A stretch of 64,000 nt of DNA from the NCBI GenBank assembly GCA_963281155.1, contig CAUJLY010000006.1, positions 10,850,001-10,914,000 of the forward strand. The letters run 5' to 3'. Source of the stretch: Rhabditophanes sp. KR3021. Taxonomy: Eukaryota > Nematoda > Chromadorea > Rhabditida > Alloionematidae. The position numbers and the translations under genes are program-made. Below the pieces are notes generated by a model. It had not been told where the DNA came from, searched no databases, and saw only the letters and a list, made by a program, of their open reading frames with translations. Of the stretch, positions 31,439-43,555 are shown piece by piece; position 1 is the stretch's first letter; each line of letters begins with the position of its first letter.

Positions 31439-32022
31439 TAGTCTCTTGACGTTCATCAAACAATTTCTGTCTGAAAGTATGTTGAAGAGCAAAAAAGACA
31501 AGTTCATCTCCATGATGGCTCAGCCCCACAACTCGATCCTTGTCTTTGTCCATATATCCATGAATGTTTTCCTAGCATTGACCACTAAAAAAGCTGACAC
31601 TCCCTAATCTCTCAATCTGAGGCATGAAGTGTTCCAACAACATGTGTAAATAAGGAGTTACACTAATTTCTCTGCAGACATCTTTTTTTGTTAGGTCTTT
31701 GATCGCGGCGATTGCTTGTTGGATAAGTGTCATTTCTTCATTAGTTAGTGTTTTGACTCCAGACAAGTGACTTATTATTGCAAGATGTCTGAGGATTTGT
31801 TTCATGACTACTATTACTCCATCATGAGGTAAATTTGTGAACAGAGCTTGAATATTCGTCAACACAATTTGAACCGACTTTCCAGAGAACTTCTTGCCAG
31901 TAGACTGCAGCTGGAGTTGATAAATCAAAGAAATTATTTTCTAATTTTAGTCTATCAGCAACATTTAGATTATTAATTAGAGCTAATCTGATAATTGCAA
32001 ATACTCTCATAGAAAGATGCAA
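31439..32022 (-). pseudogene. Transposon-encoded protein fragment
   Basis: Two reverse-strand frames overlap with a shift near 31920: LSMRVFAIIRLALINNLNVADRL..., then KFSGKSVQIVLTNIQ... to PYLHMLLEHFMPQIE and SFFSGQC, a TAG, and ENIHGYMDKDKD to a stop at 31439. The H-x-L-x-x-H-x-P-x-I ... FFSxQ ... E-x-H order parallels the 1465-1750 fragment, so both may derive from related elements. The family is not identified. Confidence 0.4.
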
Positions 32023-32414
32023 TGGAGCACTAGAATATTTTCTGGTTGAATAATTTCCAAAAATCCTTTGACACTTTTGAGAGTGTATTAGATAATCATA
32101 GCTTTCGAAATTTGCATACGATTTTTTTATTTTATACTCATTAGAACCGCCTTAAAAGTTATATCTAGGCCTCCATTTTTAGCCAAACCGAACCTCAGGT
32201 ATTTTTTACACGGTATTTCTTAGAGTGGGTCCTAATTAGATTTCTAACTTTTTTTGGAATAAAGTTATTTGCAAATTTTAGCATCATCCTATAGAGCTTT
32301 AAAAGACGATCAAAATGAATATAAAATCATACTTTTTGAACGAGGGAAAAAAAGATATCAATATTTTTATAAAAAAATTCACACGTAAAGAAATTATTCA
32401 TATATACTACAGGC

Positions 32415-32573
32415 ATAATAGTGATTACAGGAGTTTTGGCTGGCCTTGCCGAAGCTGTTGGCGGAGTAATTGGAGGAGTTGTTGGAAGTGTTGGTAAAAT
32501 TGGTTCTGGTGGTACCGGAATTTTATCTGGCTCAGTCTTCAATCACAAAAACTATCATATTATCCTTCATTAA
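32415..32573 (+). other. Glycine-zipper hydrophobic segment, possible small-protein exon
   Basis: After a TACTACAG acceptor-like site, 52 codons read IIVITGVLAGLAEAVGG followed by GVIGGVVGSVGKIGSGG and a short polar tail, with a stop at 32571. GxxxG spacing is strong. No ATG lies in this frame. A nearby ATG (32315) would need splicing that I cannot fix. It may be a small membrane or secreted amphipathic protein. Confidence 0.3.
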
Positions 32574-32937
32574 AATTCACAATAAATGCTTGCATTAACT
32601 CCATGTAATTTAATTTTATAAACACGTTACTTATGATTTTAAAAAATAAAGTCAAAATATGTTGATTAATTAACTTACAAGAAGATTGTTATTTAGGTGT
32701 CTGGAGTAAAGAACTAAATTCATTAATTATTACAACACAAAAGGATTATGTTTATTAATTATCATGAATGCGGAAAATAACAATTCTTAACAATAGCAGA
32801 AATCTAATAATATCGTCTGCTTTTGCAAATTAACATAATTTTAACTAATGAGGTTAAATAAATTTTGTTTTAGATATTTAGATGTTATTTTATTATTTTT
32901 TATTTAAACTTTGGAATATTCAAACTATTTACATAAG
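32574..32937. other. Spacer upstream of receptor
   Basis: AT-rich, nothing recognised. Confidence 0.45.
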
Positions 32938-33935
32938 ATGGAATTTTTTGGATTACAAAATGGGCAAATTATTCAGACTGTATTTGAATTTATTTCTTTT
33001 TTATTATACCTAAGCGTAATTACTTGCACAATCGCAATACTTAAGAAAAAAGATACAAAAGAATTGAACAAATTGTTTTTGATTTTAATTATTATAAATG
33101 GTTTTTTTGACATCCTTTGTATGTTTTTGTTCTTCTATTTTTCAAGATTATATCATATCCCTTATTTTCGTGGATTGGCACTGAAATATCCTACTCTATA
33201 TTTTATGTCCCATTGCTTCAGCGTACATTTTATCGTAGAATGTATTTTGGGTAATCTCAACACTGTGATTAATAAAATGATTGTTTTGCACTATGGCATT
33301 CACTATTCATTGGTAAGTAAAACAATATCAATATAATAATAAACCATTTGATGTTGAAGATTTGGACAACAAAACGAATCGCTTTTTTATTTATTCTTCA
33401 GACATGTCTTCCTTTGATAATGTTTTACAAAATACCAAATTTTATTTTTGATATCATGAAAGATCCTTCAAATACTTCAATTCTGCATGATTTTGAAGAA
33501 AAAAACTTCAAATTGTATATTATGGATGTTGGCGTAGTTGGATTTATAGTTTCAATAGTTTTAATTGTGGCAAACATCTTTAACATCTATAAATTTGCTG
33601 TCTTCATAAAGAATAGAAATAATAAAAATGAAATATATAAGCTTATTTTTTACACAATTCATTGCCTTATAATCTCCCTTGCTGTCATACTAATATCTCT
33701 CGGTTCAACAATTTCATCTGTGATTTTAATTTTCGAACAATTTTCATCTATTAAAATAGATGTTTCATTTTTCTATTATTCCATAACTGTTCTCACTACA
33801 TTTAATCCGTACTTTCTATTATTGTTAAGTCCAAAATATTTAAACACTTACCTTGAATTCTATAAATTGAAATCAAAAGTTAAACGGTCAAATGCAAAAC
33901 AAATTGTAATAAAACCTGCTTTGATAAATAAATAA
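32938..33935 (+). CDS. 7TM chemoreceptor, Srg/Srv-like
   Basis: The ATG at 32938 is used (the open frame reaches further upstream but only to a TTG). Exons 32938..33312 and 33360..33935 (47-nt intron, phase 0) give 316 aa. IWTTKRIAF after the junction is the Trp-containing start of TM4 common in Srg/Srv receptors, and TM7 ends TTFNPYFLLLLSPKYL. The N-terminal part has MEFFGLQNGQ before TM1. All frames are intact. Expected in chemosensory neurons; ligand unknown. Confidence 0.78.
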
Positions 33936-35799
33936 ACTAATCAAAATATCTTCTTAATTTATTAAAAAAATTTTATATGCACATGAAATAAACTGTCTAA
34001 GGATTATGAAATTTTGGTGATAATAAACACCTTGTTTAAATTAAACCAGAGAGGAAGGATATATAAATGCTTTTATGATTTTATATGGCCTTCCGTTTTC
34101 TTCCAATATTAAGTAATATTGAGCCATTTTAAATACTTTATTTAAAAAAGTCATTTTTACCTTGACTCGATTAATATAAGTTGCTTGCCCGGCCATAGTA
34201 CTTTCATAGTTGCTAACTTGAAGTTTACTATTAGACTTGGTTTGAGTAGCTCTACAAACTGTTTCGAACACATTTTACAAAAAATAAATTTAAGGTCGAT
34301 TCCTAAAGCAAGTCTGGAATTTGCCAGGAATTTGTGACCTTACACCCTCTCTGCCTAGGGCAAAATGACTTTTATCAAAATTTGGTCAATACAGTTAAAA
34401 AGGGCCTATAATTTATCCGCCTAACCCATCAAACGGATTATTAATATCAGTTTGCCTTCGACGCACGAGGCATTTACAAAAAGCTCAAAAAAATATTATA
34501 AACAAATTTACGGAATTTAGGATTTAATAGTAAGGAAATCAGGCTGTTCATAATTTATTTATTAACCAGAAGGAAATATACTTGTTATAAACTGCGTATA
34601 ACTTGGACGTCGTATTCTTAAGAGTTCAAAGTATTTTACATTCGTAGTAGTGGTTTCAACAACTAGTAATACCGTTAATAAATTAAAGTAAAATTGTAAA
34701 ATTCGACAATTACGAAAAGAAGTATGCTTTTTAGTAGAATTCTATTGGCTTTTGGATACTTTAATGCGCGAAGGTTGTGCAGGATGATATGATAAATAAA
34801 CAACAAGACTTTAATTAAGCTTTTATTGGTGTACGGGTAACTATAAATAACTCGTGACCACCTTGATAAACAGGTGGTGTTAATTTAAATGGTGTTAGGA
34901 GGTTAGACTTACGAGTGAAACTCCTAATTTAACAAGGGCGTTTCTTGTAACAAAGGGGGTTAAAACAATCATAATAACATGTGGAGACATAAATAAACGG
35001 TACAATAGAAAGTGAGGGTGATTGTGTGTGGTAATATGGTGGTGGCATAAATGTGGTGGGTTATTGATGTGATAGCTTCCACCTCTACACATTTTAAGTG
35101 ATGCATGGGGAGATACATGTTTTTTGTTAATTTTTATTTTATTAAGAAATTGTTGGGGATAACCCAAATGGGTATATAAAATACTAAATATACATCCTAA
35201 ACCTTTTGTATATATTTACTAATTCTATTATGTTCCGCACACCAGAGGAGGAGCCAGATAAATAGGAGAATCAAATTGATAGTTAGAATAACTAACATTA
35301 CACCCAAGTCATTTATTAAAGAAAATACCACATATACAGAATAATAAAATAAAATTTACATAATAAATATGCTAATTAGCAGTATCTTCAACATATTATT
35401 TTATGCATATGTCCCCTTTTCTCCGAATAAATGAAAATGATCATCTTTACCTCTTTGACGCATATGATCCTTCCTGTCGCCATAATTCTCTTTGCCCACG
35501 AGTTACCCGTTTGGAGTCGGGAATACAACTTAAGAAAAAGGTACCCGCAAGTATGAAAGTATACTTACAATTCTTAGAATTATTTTTTTCATAAAAATAA
35601 ATGTCCTTTAAATTTGATATTAACTAATTTAGTTTAACCCATACAAATAAAAACTAAACGAATTAAATATTTAGTGGCTTATATTAATTTAATATAAAGC
35701 AAATTATAAAAGTGCTGAAATCAATTATTCCACACACCTTTTTTATTTTTTATCAAAGACATAGAAAAGTTATTTATCTATTTCATTCAAAGCCTTCAA
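33936..35799. other. Long intergenic region
   Basis: About 1.9 kb. A reverse-strand frame at 34041-34271 and a GT-rich patch at about 34900-35110 stand out, but neither shows a domain, start or splice signals I can trust. Otherwise AT-rich. Confidence 0.4.
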
Positions 35800-36806
35800 A
35801 TGAACGAAGACGTTTATGATAAATTTGTTATTATTGCTAGTTCCATTGCTATTGTCCTTAATTTATTTTGTATTTATTGCCTTAAATTTATAGCCCAAAA
35901 AAAAGATGAAATAATGAGTAAATCTTTACTTTGGGGAAGGATAGGAGACGCTTTTTATGCATTTATCGCTGGAATCTTTTTAACAATAAGAGTTAGACTC
36001 TCTCGTATTGTAATTATTTCAACTGGTCTTTGTCATAAATTGAGCGGTCCTTATTTATGTAATTTTTTCATAGTGTTTTGGATCTTATCAATCAACTACA
36101 ATTTTTGCATAATCGGATCACCTTACTTTGCAATGAGAAATGTATTCATAAATAAAAAAGAACCGGGATATTTATCAAGATTTGAAAAAATTTCTATGTC
36201 CATTTGTCATATTATTCTTCCAATAACTGTGCTCTCATTAAGTCATCTATTTATAGAAACTTCAAAAGAAGTCCAAAATGTATTTAAAGATGTAAGTAAT
36301 TTGAGTGAAAAAATATAATTGTTTCTATAAAATTTAAGGATATTGTGTTGATGGGGCTTATGAATAATTCACAATACACAGTTTTTATGTACGACACTAG
36401 AATGACATCAATTTTCACGTATACGTCATATGCTTTGGTTATTAATTTGTTATATGGTGTGGGATATGGAGTAATTATTAATTTTATACCGATAAGCAAA
36501 GAGTTGTTAAAATCGAAGAAAGAAGCTAAATTTGACACTGTGCGAAAAATTGAACAAGCTATGAAGAAAATCACGACGATTTTTTATATTCCAATATTTA
36601 TCGGATTAAGTCCTTTTGCAGTTGGATTTATTGTTCTGAATATATTGAGAATTTCTGTTTCAAAGGATGTTGAAAGGTGGGTTGGGGCGGGTGTCGTCAT
36701 TGGGCCTATTATGTATTATATAATAGCCCCGTTAGTAACCATTTATACAATCCGCGGATCTAAAAGGTCAAGGAAGCAAATAGTTGCAGTGAAGCCATTG
36801 GGTTAA
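35800..36806 (+). CDS. 7TM chemoreceptor, Srh/Str superfamily-like
   Basis: Exons 35800..36291 and 36339..36806 (47-nt intron, phase 0) give 319 aa. GLCHKLSGPYLC at the TM3 start and YIIAPLVTIYTIRGSKRSRK at the TM7 end match the 'G-x-C...G-x...C' and 'P-x-x-T-I-Y-x-I-R' signatures of the Str superfamily (Srh/Sri/Str/Srd). The ATG is preceded by AT-rich leader DNA with no competing in-frame start. It is intact. The receptor at 39608 is a distant paralogue with GLCHYIGG at the same place. Confidence 0.8.
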
Positions 36807-37593
36807 TATGATCAGTAAAATAAAGTTGGAAAAATCACCCTTTAAAATAAATGCAACATCATTTTTAAATATCAATAAATAAAGTAATCCTCTTACTGCT
36901 TTTCCCATTTATGGTGAATACGTGATTCATAAATAAAGTGACCACCTTCAACAAGCTTTAAAAACTATATTTTTTCAAAATCTCTTTACACAGACTAGTA
37001 CAACGGATTCTCAGCAATATTTTAACATAACAATATTTACTTTTGAGTGATCCACCAAGGAGCAATTGGCCAATTTATTCAAAAGTTACTTATTTTAAAA
37101 ATGTTTTGAAAAAATCGTGTAAAGTGGATCTGCATCTATATTTTGGCATAACACAAATATTTTTTGTCAAGTCTTTGAGGTTGTGGATGTACTTTTAAAA
37201 AATATGCATTTCTTGTTTATAATGATCATAAAAGCTTTGACAATTCATTTTGTTGAAATATTATTACATGATTTAATAGAACTGACTAAGTGCTTTTCAA
37301 TGGCATAACCTAATGTAGCATAAGCTTTATTCAATTTAGTATCAGTTGTACTTGAACTTCCGTTTAAGTCAAAAGCAACTGATAAGAATACTAGTGCATT
37401 AAGAAAAAACTTTTCTAATTAATCTGATTTAGTAAATTCAATTTTTAAATTGGCATTTAACTTATAATTTTTTCCACTCCAATTGGTTTTTTTTATTTTT
37501 TAATAATATTAATTCTTTGAAAAAAACTTTCTTAATGAACAAATTTCAAAATTATAGGTAAGGATAAATGTTTTACAATCCATTCGTTATGAG
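36807..37593. other. Intergenic
   Basis: No gene recognised; AT-rich between the receptor and the hAT-like MITE. Confidence 0.45.
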
Positions 37594-38203
37594 TAGACAT
37601 GTCAAATCGATGATCTAAATTCTTAAAGTCGACCTTGTATTTTTAAAAATTCGACTTGAAGACGACTTTAAATGAAAAATCGACTTTCAATAAGAAATTT
37701 AAAATGTCCATATAAACACATTTAAAGACTAAAAAATGTCGAGTTTAATATTAAAAAAATATGAATAAGACGATTATTATTTGCGATTCTGAATTAAGTG
37801 ATCATTAAGAAAGAGCAAATTTGAAATATTTGTAGTAGTCAATCTTTGTCTTCGTGGAGATCTAATAAATCCTAATCTTGAAAATCCAGATTCACTACGT
37901 AAGAGGTACATGGAATTATTTGATAATTTTCATAAAACTGATTTATTTTTGCAAATTTGAAGCCATTATAGTAATAGTATTAAGTATGTAAATTATAAAA
38001 ATGTAATAATGGTGTAAGATATAATTTGAAATATACACTTCTAACTATGCCAAAACAAAAAACGATGAGAGTACACCAGTTAATTATAAACAACAGAAAG
38101 CTTGAAGCGTTTTTGGACAAAATTCATCTCGTTTTATGACATATTTTAGTATTAAGTCGAAAGTCGATTAATTATTAACTTAAAAGTCGACTTGACATGT
38201 CTA
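37594..38203 (-). mobile_element. Deleted hAT element (TAGACATGTCAA ends)
   Basis: Terminal inverted repeats TAGACATGTCAA-rt-CGA at both ends of a 610-bp unit, with inner repeats of TCGACTT type. The reverse strand inside (about 37930-37790) still reads SESGFSRLGFIRSPRRQRL..., the hAT dimerisation motif. The rest of the transposase is gone, so this is a non-autonomous deletion derivative. An 8-bp duplication was not detectable. Confidence 0.7.
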
Positions 38204-39607
38204 TACCATGTATTTATTTAAATTATTGTTGTCTTTTGTTTAAGACTTTCTAAAAGACACCATTCTTTCCTTTTCAGAAGACGACAATTCAATCTTTGCT
38301 AAATTAAATTTGACAATAAAAAACTTCAAAACACAATTAAAATAATAATAAAATTTAATTATCAAATTGCCACCATACTCATCTAGTTTATTTAAAAACG
38401 CATCAAAATACTGTGTTCAAATAACAACATATAAACTACGAAAACAGTTGTGACTTCAAAATATTTGTGACTTCTGTATATATATTCAGTTTTATTTTAA
38501 CAATTGTTTACGGATATATTTATATTTTATGTGCACCAAAAAAATTTCTCCTCTATATTACTGATCCCATCTATTTCATTTTGTTTATGTTATTAGGAAA
38601 CCTTTATTTTACAACATAATCAATTGAGGGGTTATGTAGATATATACAAATGATCAAATTATAAGCTTTTTTCTCAAGTTTATATTTTATACACTCACTA
38701 CCATTATATTCCTTTACATCTATATAACTATACCTTAGTCTTTGTTTCTAAGGTTTGCCGTTAATGATCTCAAATGCACCACCTTTCTATCACCACTCCA
38801 TTGACTTCTTTCCCGATTCCACTAAAACTTTGCTTTTACTTGAGGAATGTGGCTATACAAGAGGATCTGCAACTTTACCAATGGTTGTCATGAATGAGTA
38901 TAGGCAGGATACTTCGATTGACGGTTCTCATCGGAAACTACTTTTAGGAATGTAGAATCTGTGGAAGAACAGCATTTTAATGTTTATATTTGTTTTGAAG
39001 ATAAAATGGAGATGAGGAAAGATGACTGGGATAAGGTAAACTATTTAAATATGCAAAATCTTCTTTTGATATTAATTTGTTGAATTTAATTTTGAAATTT
39101 AATCGTTAAATCTTTTTGATATTAATTTATTTTTTAAAAGAAATATTTTTGTCAGCTAAATTCATTTTGGCGTATACTCAGTTCTTGATCTACTGCTAAA
39201 CGACCTGAACCATTTTCTTAATAAACAACAACATGCTCGTCATAATAAATATTTGAATTTTTCACAATGCAAAGCTGATAAACAATGAGTATAAAATAAT
39301 CTTTTGGCTGAATTTAAAAACATATTCAAGCAATTTTGTAAGAATTTCAAAATTATTTAATGAAAATATGTGTGTTTAACTTAAGAAGTGAAATAAAATC
39401 TATATAATTAAAAATTCGATCATTTAAAATAATACATCTGTTGGATTAATAAGTATTATTTTATATTGCGTAATAATATATCAATAAATAATTATTAACT
39501 AACTTAAAAAATATCATTATTCAGTAATTTTTAAAAACAAATCTGAAACTAAACATTAACCTTCTTATTTATATCTTTAATGCTCATACTCGAATTGGCA
39601 ATATTAT
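38204..39607. other. Long intergenic region
   Basis: About 1.4 kb, AT-rich. A short frame at 38755-38955 shows no domain. Nothing else was recognised. Confidence 0.4.
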
Positions 39608-40666
39608 ATGATTATAACTGCCTACGATATCATTCTTCAAATCGAGGCATTTACAGCAATTTGTATGAGTGTAGCTGTTTTCTTATGGATCCACTACAAA
39701 GGAAAACAACGAGAAGGTTATAAGTTTTTTAAAGTTATTAAATGGGGCAGCTTAATAGAAGCAATTGTGCCGTTTGCAGTTGGACCATTTGGAGGAATCA
39801 AAATTCTGTTTCCAGTATACGGCGCAAGATGCTACGGCAAGTTATTTAAAAATATTCACTACAATATGTATTTTTACAGGATTATGTCATTACATTGGCG
39901 GAGTGCTTTTATGTACATATGCCGTTGATATGGCTCTTCTTGCGATTATGTGGATTGTAATGTATATTCATTATTCCTATATTTTGAGATATAATACATT
40001 CGTAAGGAACAAACCTCTTCATTATACAAACTATCTTGAAAAATTTTATTTTATATTTTTGAGCATTATTATGCCGTTATTTTCTTTAACCACAATTTGG
40101 ATGTCAACTTTAACAAAAAAGCAGTACTTTGAAAGCTATCCAAAAGTAAGCCTTTTAAATATCAGCTTTATAATAATTAATTTAAGCACATAAAAATTAT
40201 CGAATATTATGATAAACCGGATTATACAATCGTCATATTTGAAAAGAGTTCTTTTAATTGGTTTACAACTTTAACATTATTTAATGGAACTTGCATAGTA
40301 GCAATTGGAATTAGAGCCATGTTTGTTTATTATGTACCTTTAGAAGCAAAATTAAAACAATGCATCCGAGAGGCAAAATTTAATACTGCTGAAAAAGTTA
40401 GAAAAAGTATTATTGTTTTACGATTGTTAATTATAATGCCAGTGGTGCTTGCGTTAATGCCAATTATGTTACCATCTCTTTTTGCTTTAATTGATGTATT
40501 ACCAGGGCCGCAGGAATGGTTGGGCTCTAATTGCATTCTTCTGATTCTCACTTATTTCAACATTTCTCCTATATATACTTTCATGCAAATTAAGGGAAGT
40601 CCAAAAATACATAATGTAAAATCATCCTTAAAAATTGTAATTATACCCCGTAATAGAAACCATTAA
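39608..40666 (+). CDS. 7TM chemoreceptor, Str-superfamily, with a GC-AG intron
   Basis: Exons 39608..39836, 39880..40145 and 40187..40666 give 324 aa. The first intron begins GCAAGT rather than GT: this is the only junction that joins YGARCY to GLCHYIGGVLLC in frame, and the latter aligns with GLCHKLSGPYLC of the 35800 receptor. The second intron is a normal 41-nt GTAAGC-AG. The N-terminus MIITAYDIILQIEAF and a TM7 end LTYFNISPIYTFMQIKGS fit the family. If the GC donor were not used the gene would be frameshifted. Otherwise it is intact. Confidence 0.72.
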
Positions 40667-41205
40667 ACATAAATATTTATTAAACACTTTCTGAACAGCA
40701 CTTCTTAAAAACATGCATAGATTAAAAATAAACTTGAATTCTAAATATGTATCTGTTGTGTGCAATATTTAAATTGTTTCAAAAAATATGTTACATTTGT
40801 TGAGCCTTTAAATTAATCTTTGATTCTTTAATAAAATTATAAGTATGGCGTGTCAATTAATGAATTTAAAAATCGCATAAGGCTACAAATGGAAATTTTT
40901 GCAAAGGTGTCTTACAAATATTTATTGTTTTATTAAAAAGTGCAACAATAGATAAATATCTTCCTGTCTGGTACTTCTTTAATTTAAAAGATGTCTAGCT
41001 GATTATCTTATTCAAATAATACGTACATAAATTGTTAAATCAACTGAAAAATTTGAATTAAGACAAGAAAATTATAGGTATTTATATAAAGAGTTGTCAG
41101 TAGAGTAATATTTAATTAGTAATTCAATTTTTGAATTGAAATATAAAGAAGAATGCAAAATGAAGATGCAATTATTCATAGCAACTTTGTTATTATATTT
41201 TCTTT
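40667..41205. other. Intergenic
   Basis: AT-rich, nothing recognised. Confidence 0.45.
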
Positions 41206-41836
41206 ATGAATTTACTGTTTATTAATAACTCAATCATATTTGATTTTGGATCCACATTTAGTCTTCTCCTAATTTATATTTGCTATAAAATAAAAGTAAC
41301 AGAGTTTGAAAGCTATAAAAAAATTATGTATTTGTCAGCGGCAACTGAGTTTATCTACTCTATTGTCCAATTTATCAATGAAGGTGTTTATTTAGCAAAA
41401 GAAACTTATTTAATTTTCACAACGAATGGTTTAATTAAAGATTTTAATACACATATAATAACACTCTCTTATTTTTCCAAAATTACCTCATTTTGACCGT
41501 AATGACAAGTAATGGAATCGTAGATTTATATCGTTATTTTGGAATTGTGATGTAAGTAAAATATTTTATGCAATTAAAAATTGTTTTAGTGGTTATTCTT
41601 TTATTACAATGGAATTAATTATAATAAAATTTTTAAATAATGCATGGATCTTTGCCGTATTTTTTAATAAAAACAATATTGAGCCAATGTTTTATATGTC
41701 CAATCTAACTTCATTTTGGGGAATTTCACCAATAAAGCATTTATTTTTGACATTTAGTATTATTATTTTGGGAATAATAAATGGTTTTATTAAAATACAA
41801 AGAAAATTAAATGAAAGTATGAAACGAGTTCAATAA
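41206..41836 (+). pseudogene. Truncated relative of the 29879-30945 receptor
   Basis: The first part (MNLLFINNSIIFDF..., LLIYICYKIKVTEFESYKKIMYL) follows TM1-TM3 of the 30.9-kb receptor, shifts frame near 41494 (continuing as TVMTSNGIVDLYRYFGIVM before a GTAAGT donor at 41551) and resumes after an intron at about 41592 with loop and TM5 sequence to a premature stop after MKRVQ at 41836. TM6-7 are missing. Frameshift plus truncation mark a pseudogene. Confidence 0.65.
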
Positions 41837-43555
41837 AAACTAAAAAATTACTCAAATCCTATGTATTTTTTCTTTAACATTTTTTCTTTAACATTTTTTC
41901 TTTTGATTATTCTTCCAATGTAAATTAACATATATTCTGGATTTTCAACAATACATTTTATGCTCACGAAATCGGAGTCATAATAACTATATTTGTAGAA
42001 TTGCCAGTCTTACAAATTCAATTTGTACTATTTTACTTGTAGAACCATGTCGTGAAATCTTTCACTCAATCTTTTATTTAACTTTTCTTTCTAAAATAGT
42101 ACAAGTTAAAACAACTAAAATGAAAAATACATTCAATAAAAAATTTTAATAATTTATTAAATGTCTTTATTATTACAAGTAATAATTTTAACATTATTTT
42201 CGGTTGTTGAACCCTGGTAAATATCCAGTAGCATTATAAGATCTATTTGAAGATTTACATATAATCTAAGTCGCTTTAGTTTTTAAATTGTGCAGACCAT
42301 AACCAGAAGCAGTGACTACAAATTGAATATATTCACCGTTAAATATTTTCAGGTTGGTTATTTATAAACAAAGGTGTTTATATTCTTATTATTAATTAAT
42401 AGAAGTATTAAAAGTGCTTATCCAAATGTTTTGACCATTTCATATTGTTATTCTTAATGGTTAAAAATTATTTACGTTTGTTTAAATCAGATAATATAAA
42501 AACATTAAAAGAATACATTAACTTCATCAAGTCTGCCATAACATGCCCACACTTGGTCCAAATGGGCTGAAAATGTACCAATATATAGTTTAAAGCATGG
42601 GCGAGCCAATCAAACAACTTTTGTATTTTATGGATGACCTTAGGCGGGATGCACCAAATTATAAAGAAATTGGCGCATAATGAATTTTTTTGGTGCAATT
42701 AAAATCAAATTGGTGTATATTTTTATCTAATTTTGGTGCAAAGTGAATTTTTTAGGTGAATGATGAATTTTGTGGTGCATATTGGTATCTTTTGGTGATT
42801 AGTACCAGGCACTCCTATTCACTGTCCCATTTTGTATGTTGCTTGTTGCAGATCCAAAATGAAATTTTATAAATATGTTTTTATATTAATATTGCATATT
42901 GCACTTTTAATGTCATAAAAAAACATATTATAATTTGTACGAGATTAGAGTTTTTCAGAAAATATTTTTTAACCATTAATCGTTTTTGTATTGTAAATAT
43001 CATTATTCTACTTTTTCTTGTATAAATAATGTACACTTCTTGTTGGCGTGGCAGTCAGCATATCATTTATATGCATATTTCATTGTATCTATTTACTATA
43101 TATTATATGTTATTCCGTCTAATAAATGCTTTACCTTCGTTTACTGTACCACAGTCTCTATCGTTCCTCTTCCTCCATTGGCTTATACTTTTATTATTTA
43201 ATACTCAAAAAAGAAACTGAATATATAATATCCTTAGTTATATATGAACAATATCAAAGATATTAATCTTGTATAGAAAAAATTGAAAACGGTATAAATT
43301 TTACGTAATTGTGTGGACACTCCTGTATTTGTTAATCATTTTATTTATCTCATTAATTTCCTTATTTAATAAAACAATAGACTTTATTGAAATATAAAAT
43401 TAAGATTAAATGCAAATTGTTAATTAAAAAATAGATTGTTGGTATTTATGATTGTTTTAATTTGAAGTTCATAAATCATTATGTAAGTCTAATTCAACTT
43501 TCTTTTATTCTAGAGTTCAATTTATGACATAACCATAAATTCAGTTTTTATATTG
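41837..43555. other. Long intergenic region with small repeats
   Basis: At 41865-41905 a TTTTTTCTTTAACA unit repeats about three times. At 42648-42805 a TTGGTGC(A) motif recurs irregularly (see repeat entry). No coding frame of note. Confidence 0.45.
42648..42805. repeat. Degenerate TTGGTGCA repeat patch
   Basis: Five to seven imperfect units beginning TTGGTG/TTGGCG and continuing with AT-rich spacers such as AAAGTGAATTTTTT follow one another over about 150 bp. It could be a decayed satellite or an element end. Confidence 0.4.

Noticed and set aside
34041..34273. Small reverse-strand gene with an ATG at 34273
   Set aside because: Two overlapping frames compete, neither has a domain, and no credible second exon was found.
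34900..35110. GT-rich patch as a satellite or regulatory element
   Set aside because: No repeating unit or motif could be defined.
43000..43205. Overlapping + strand frames near a TAATAAATGC motif, LTR-like
   Set aside because: Low-complexity Tyr/Leu/Phe-rich translation in two frames at once, with no domain and no partner repeat.
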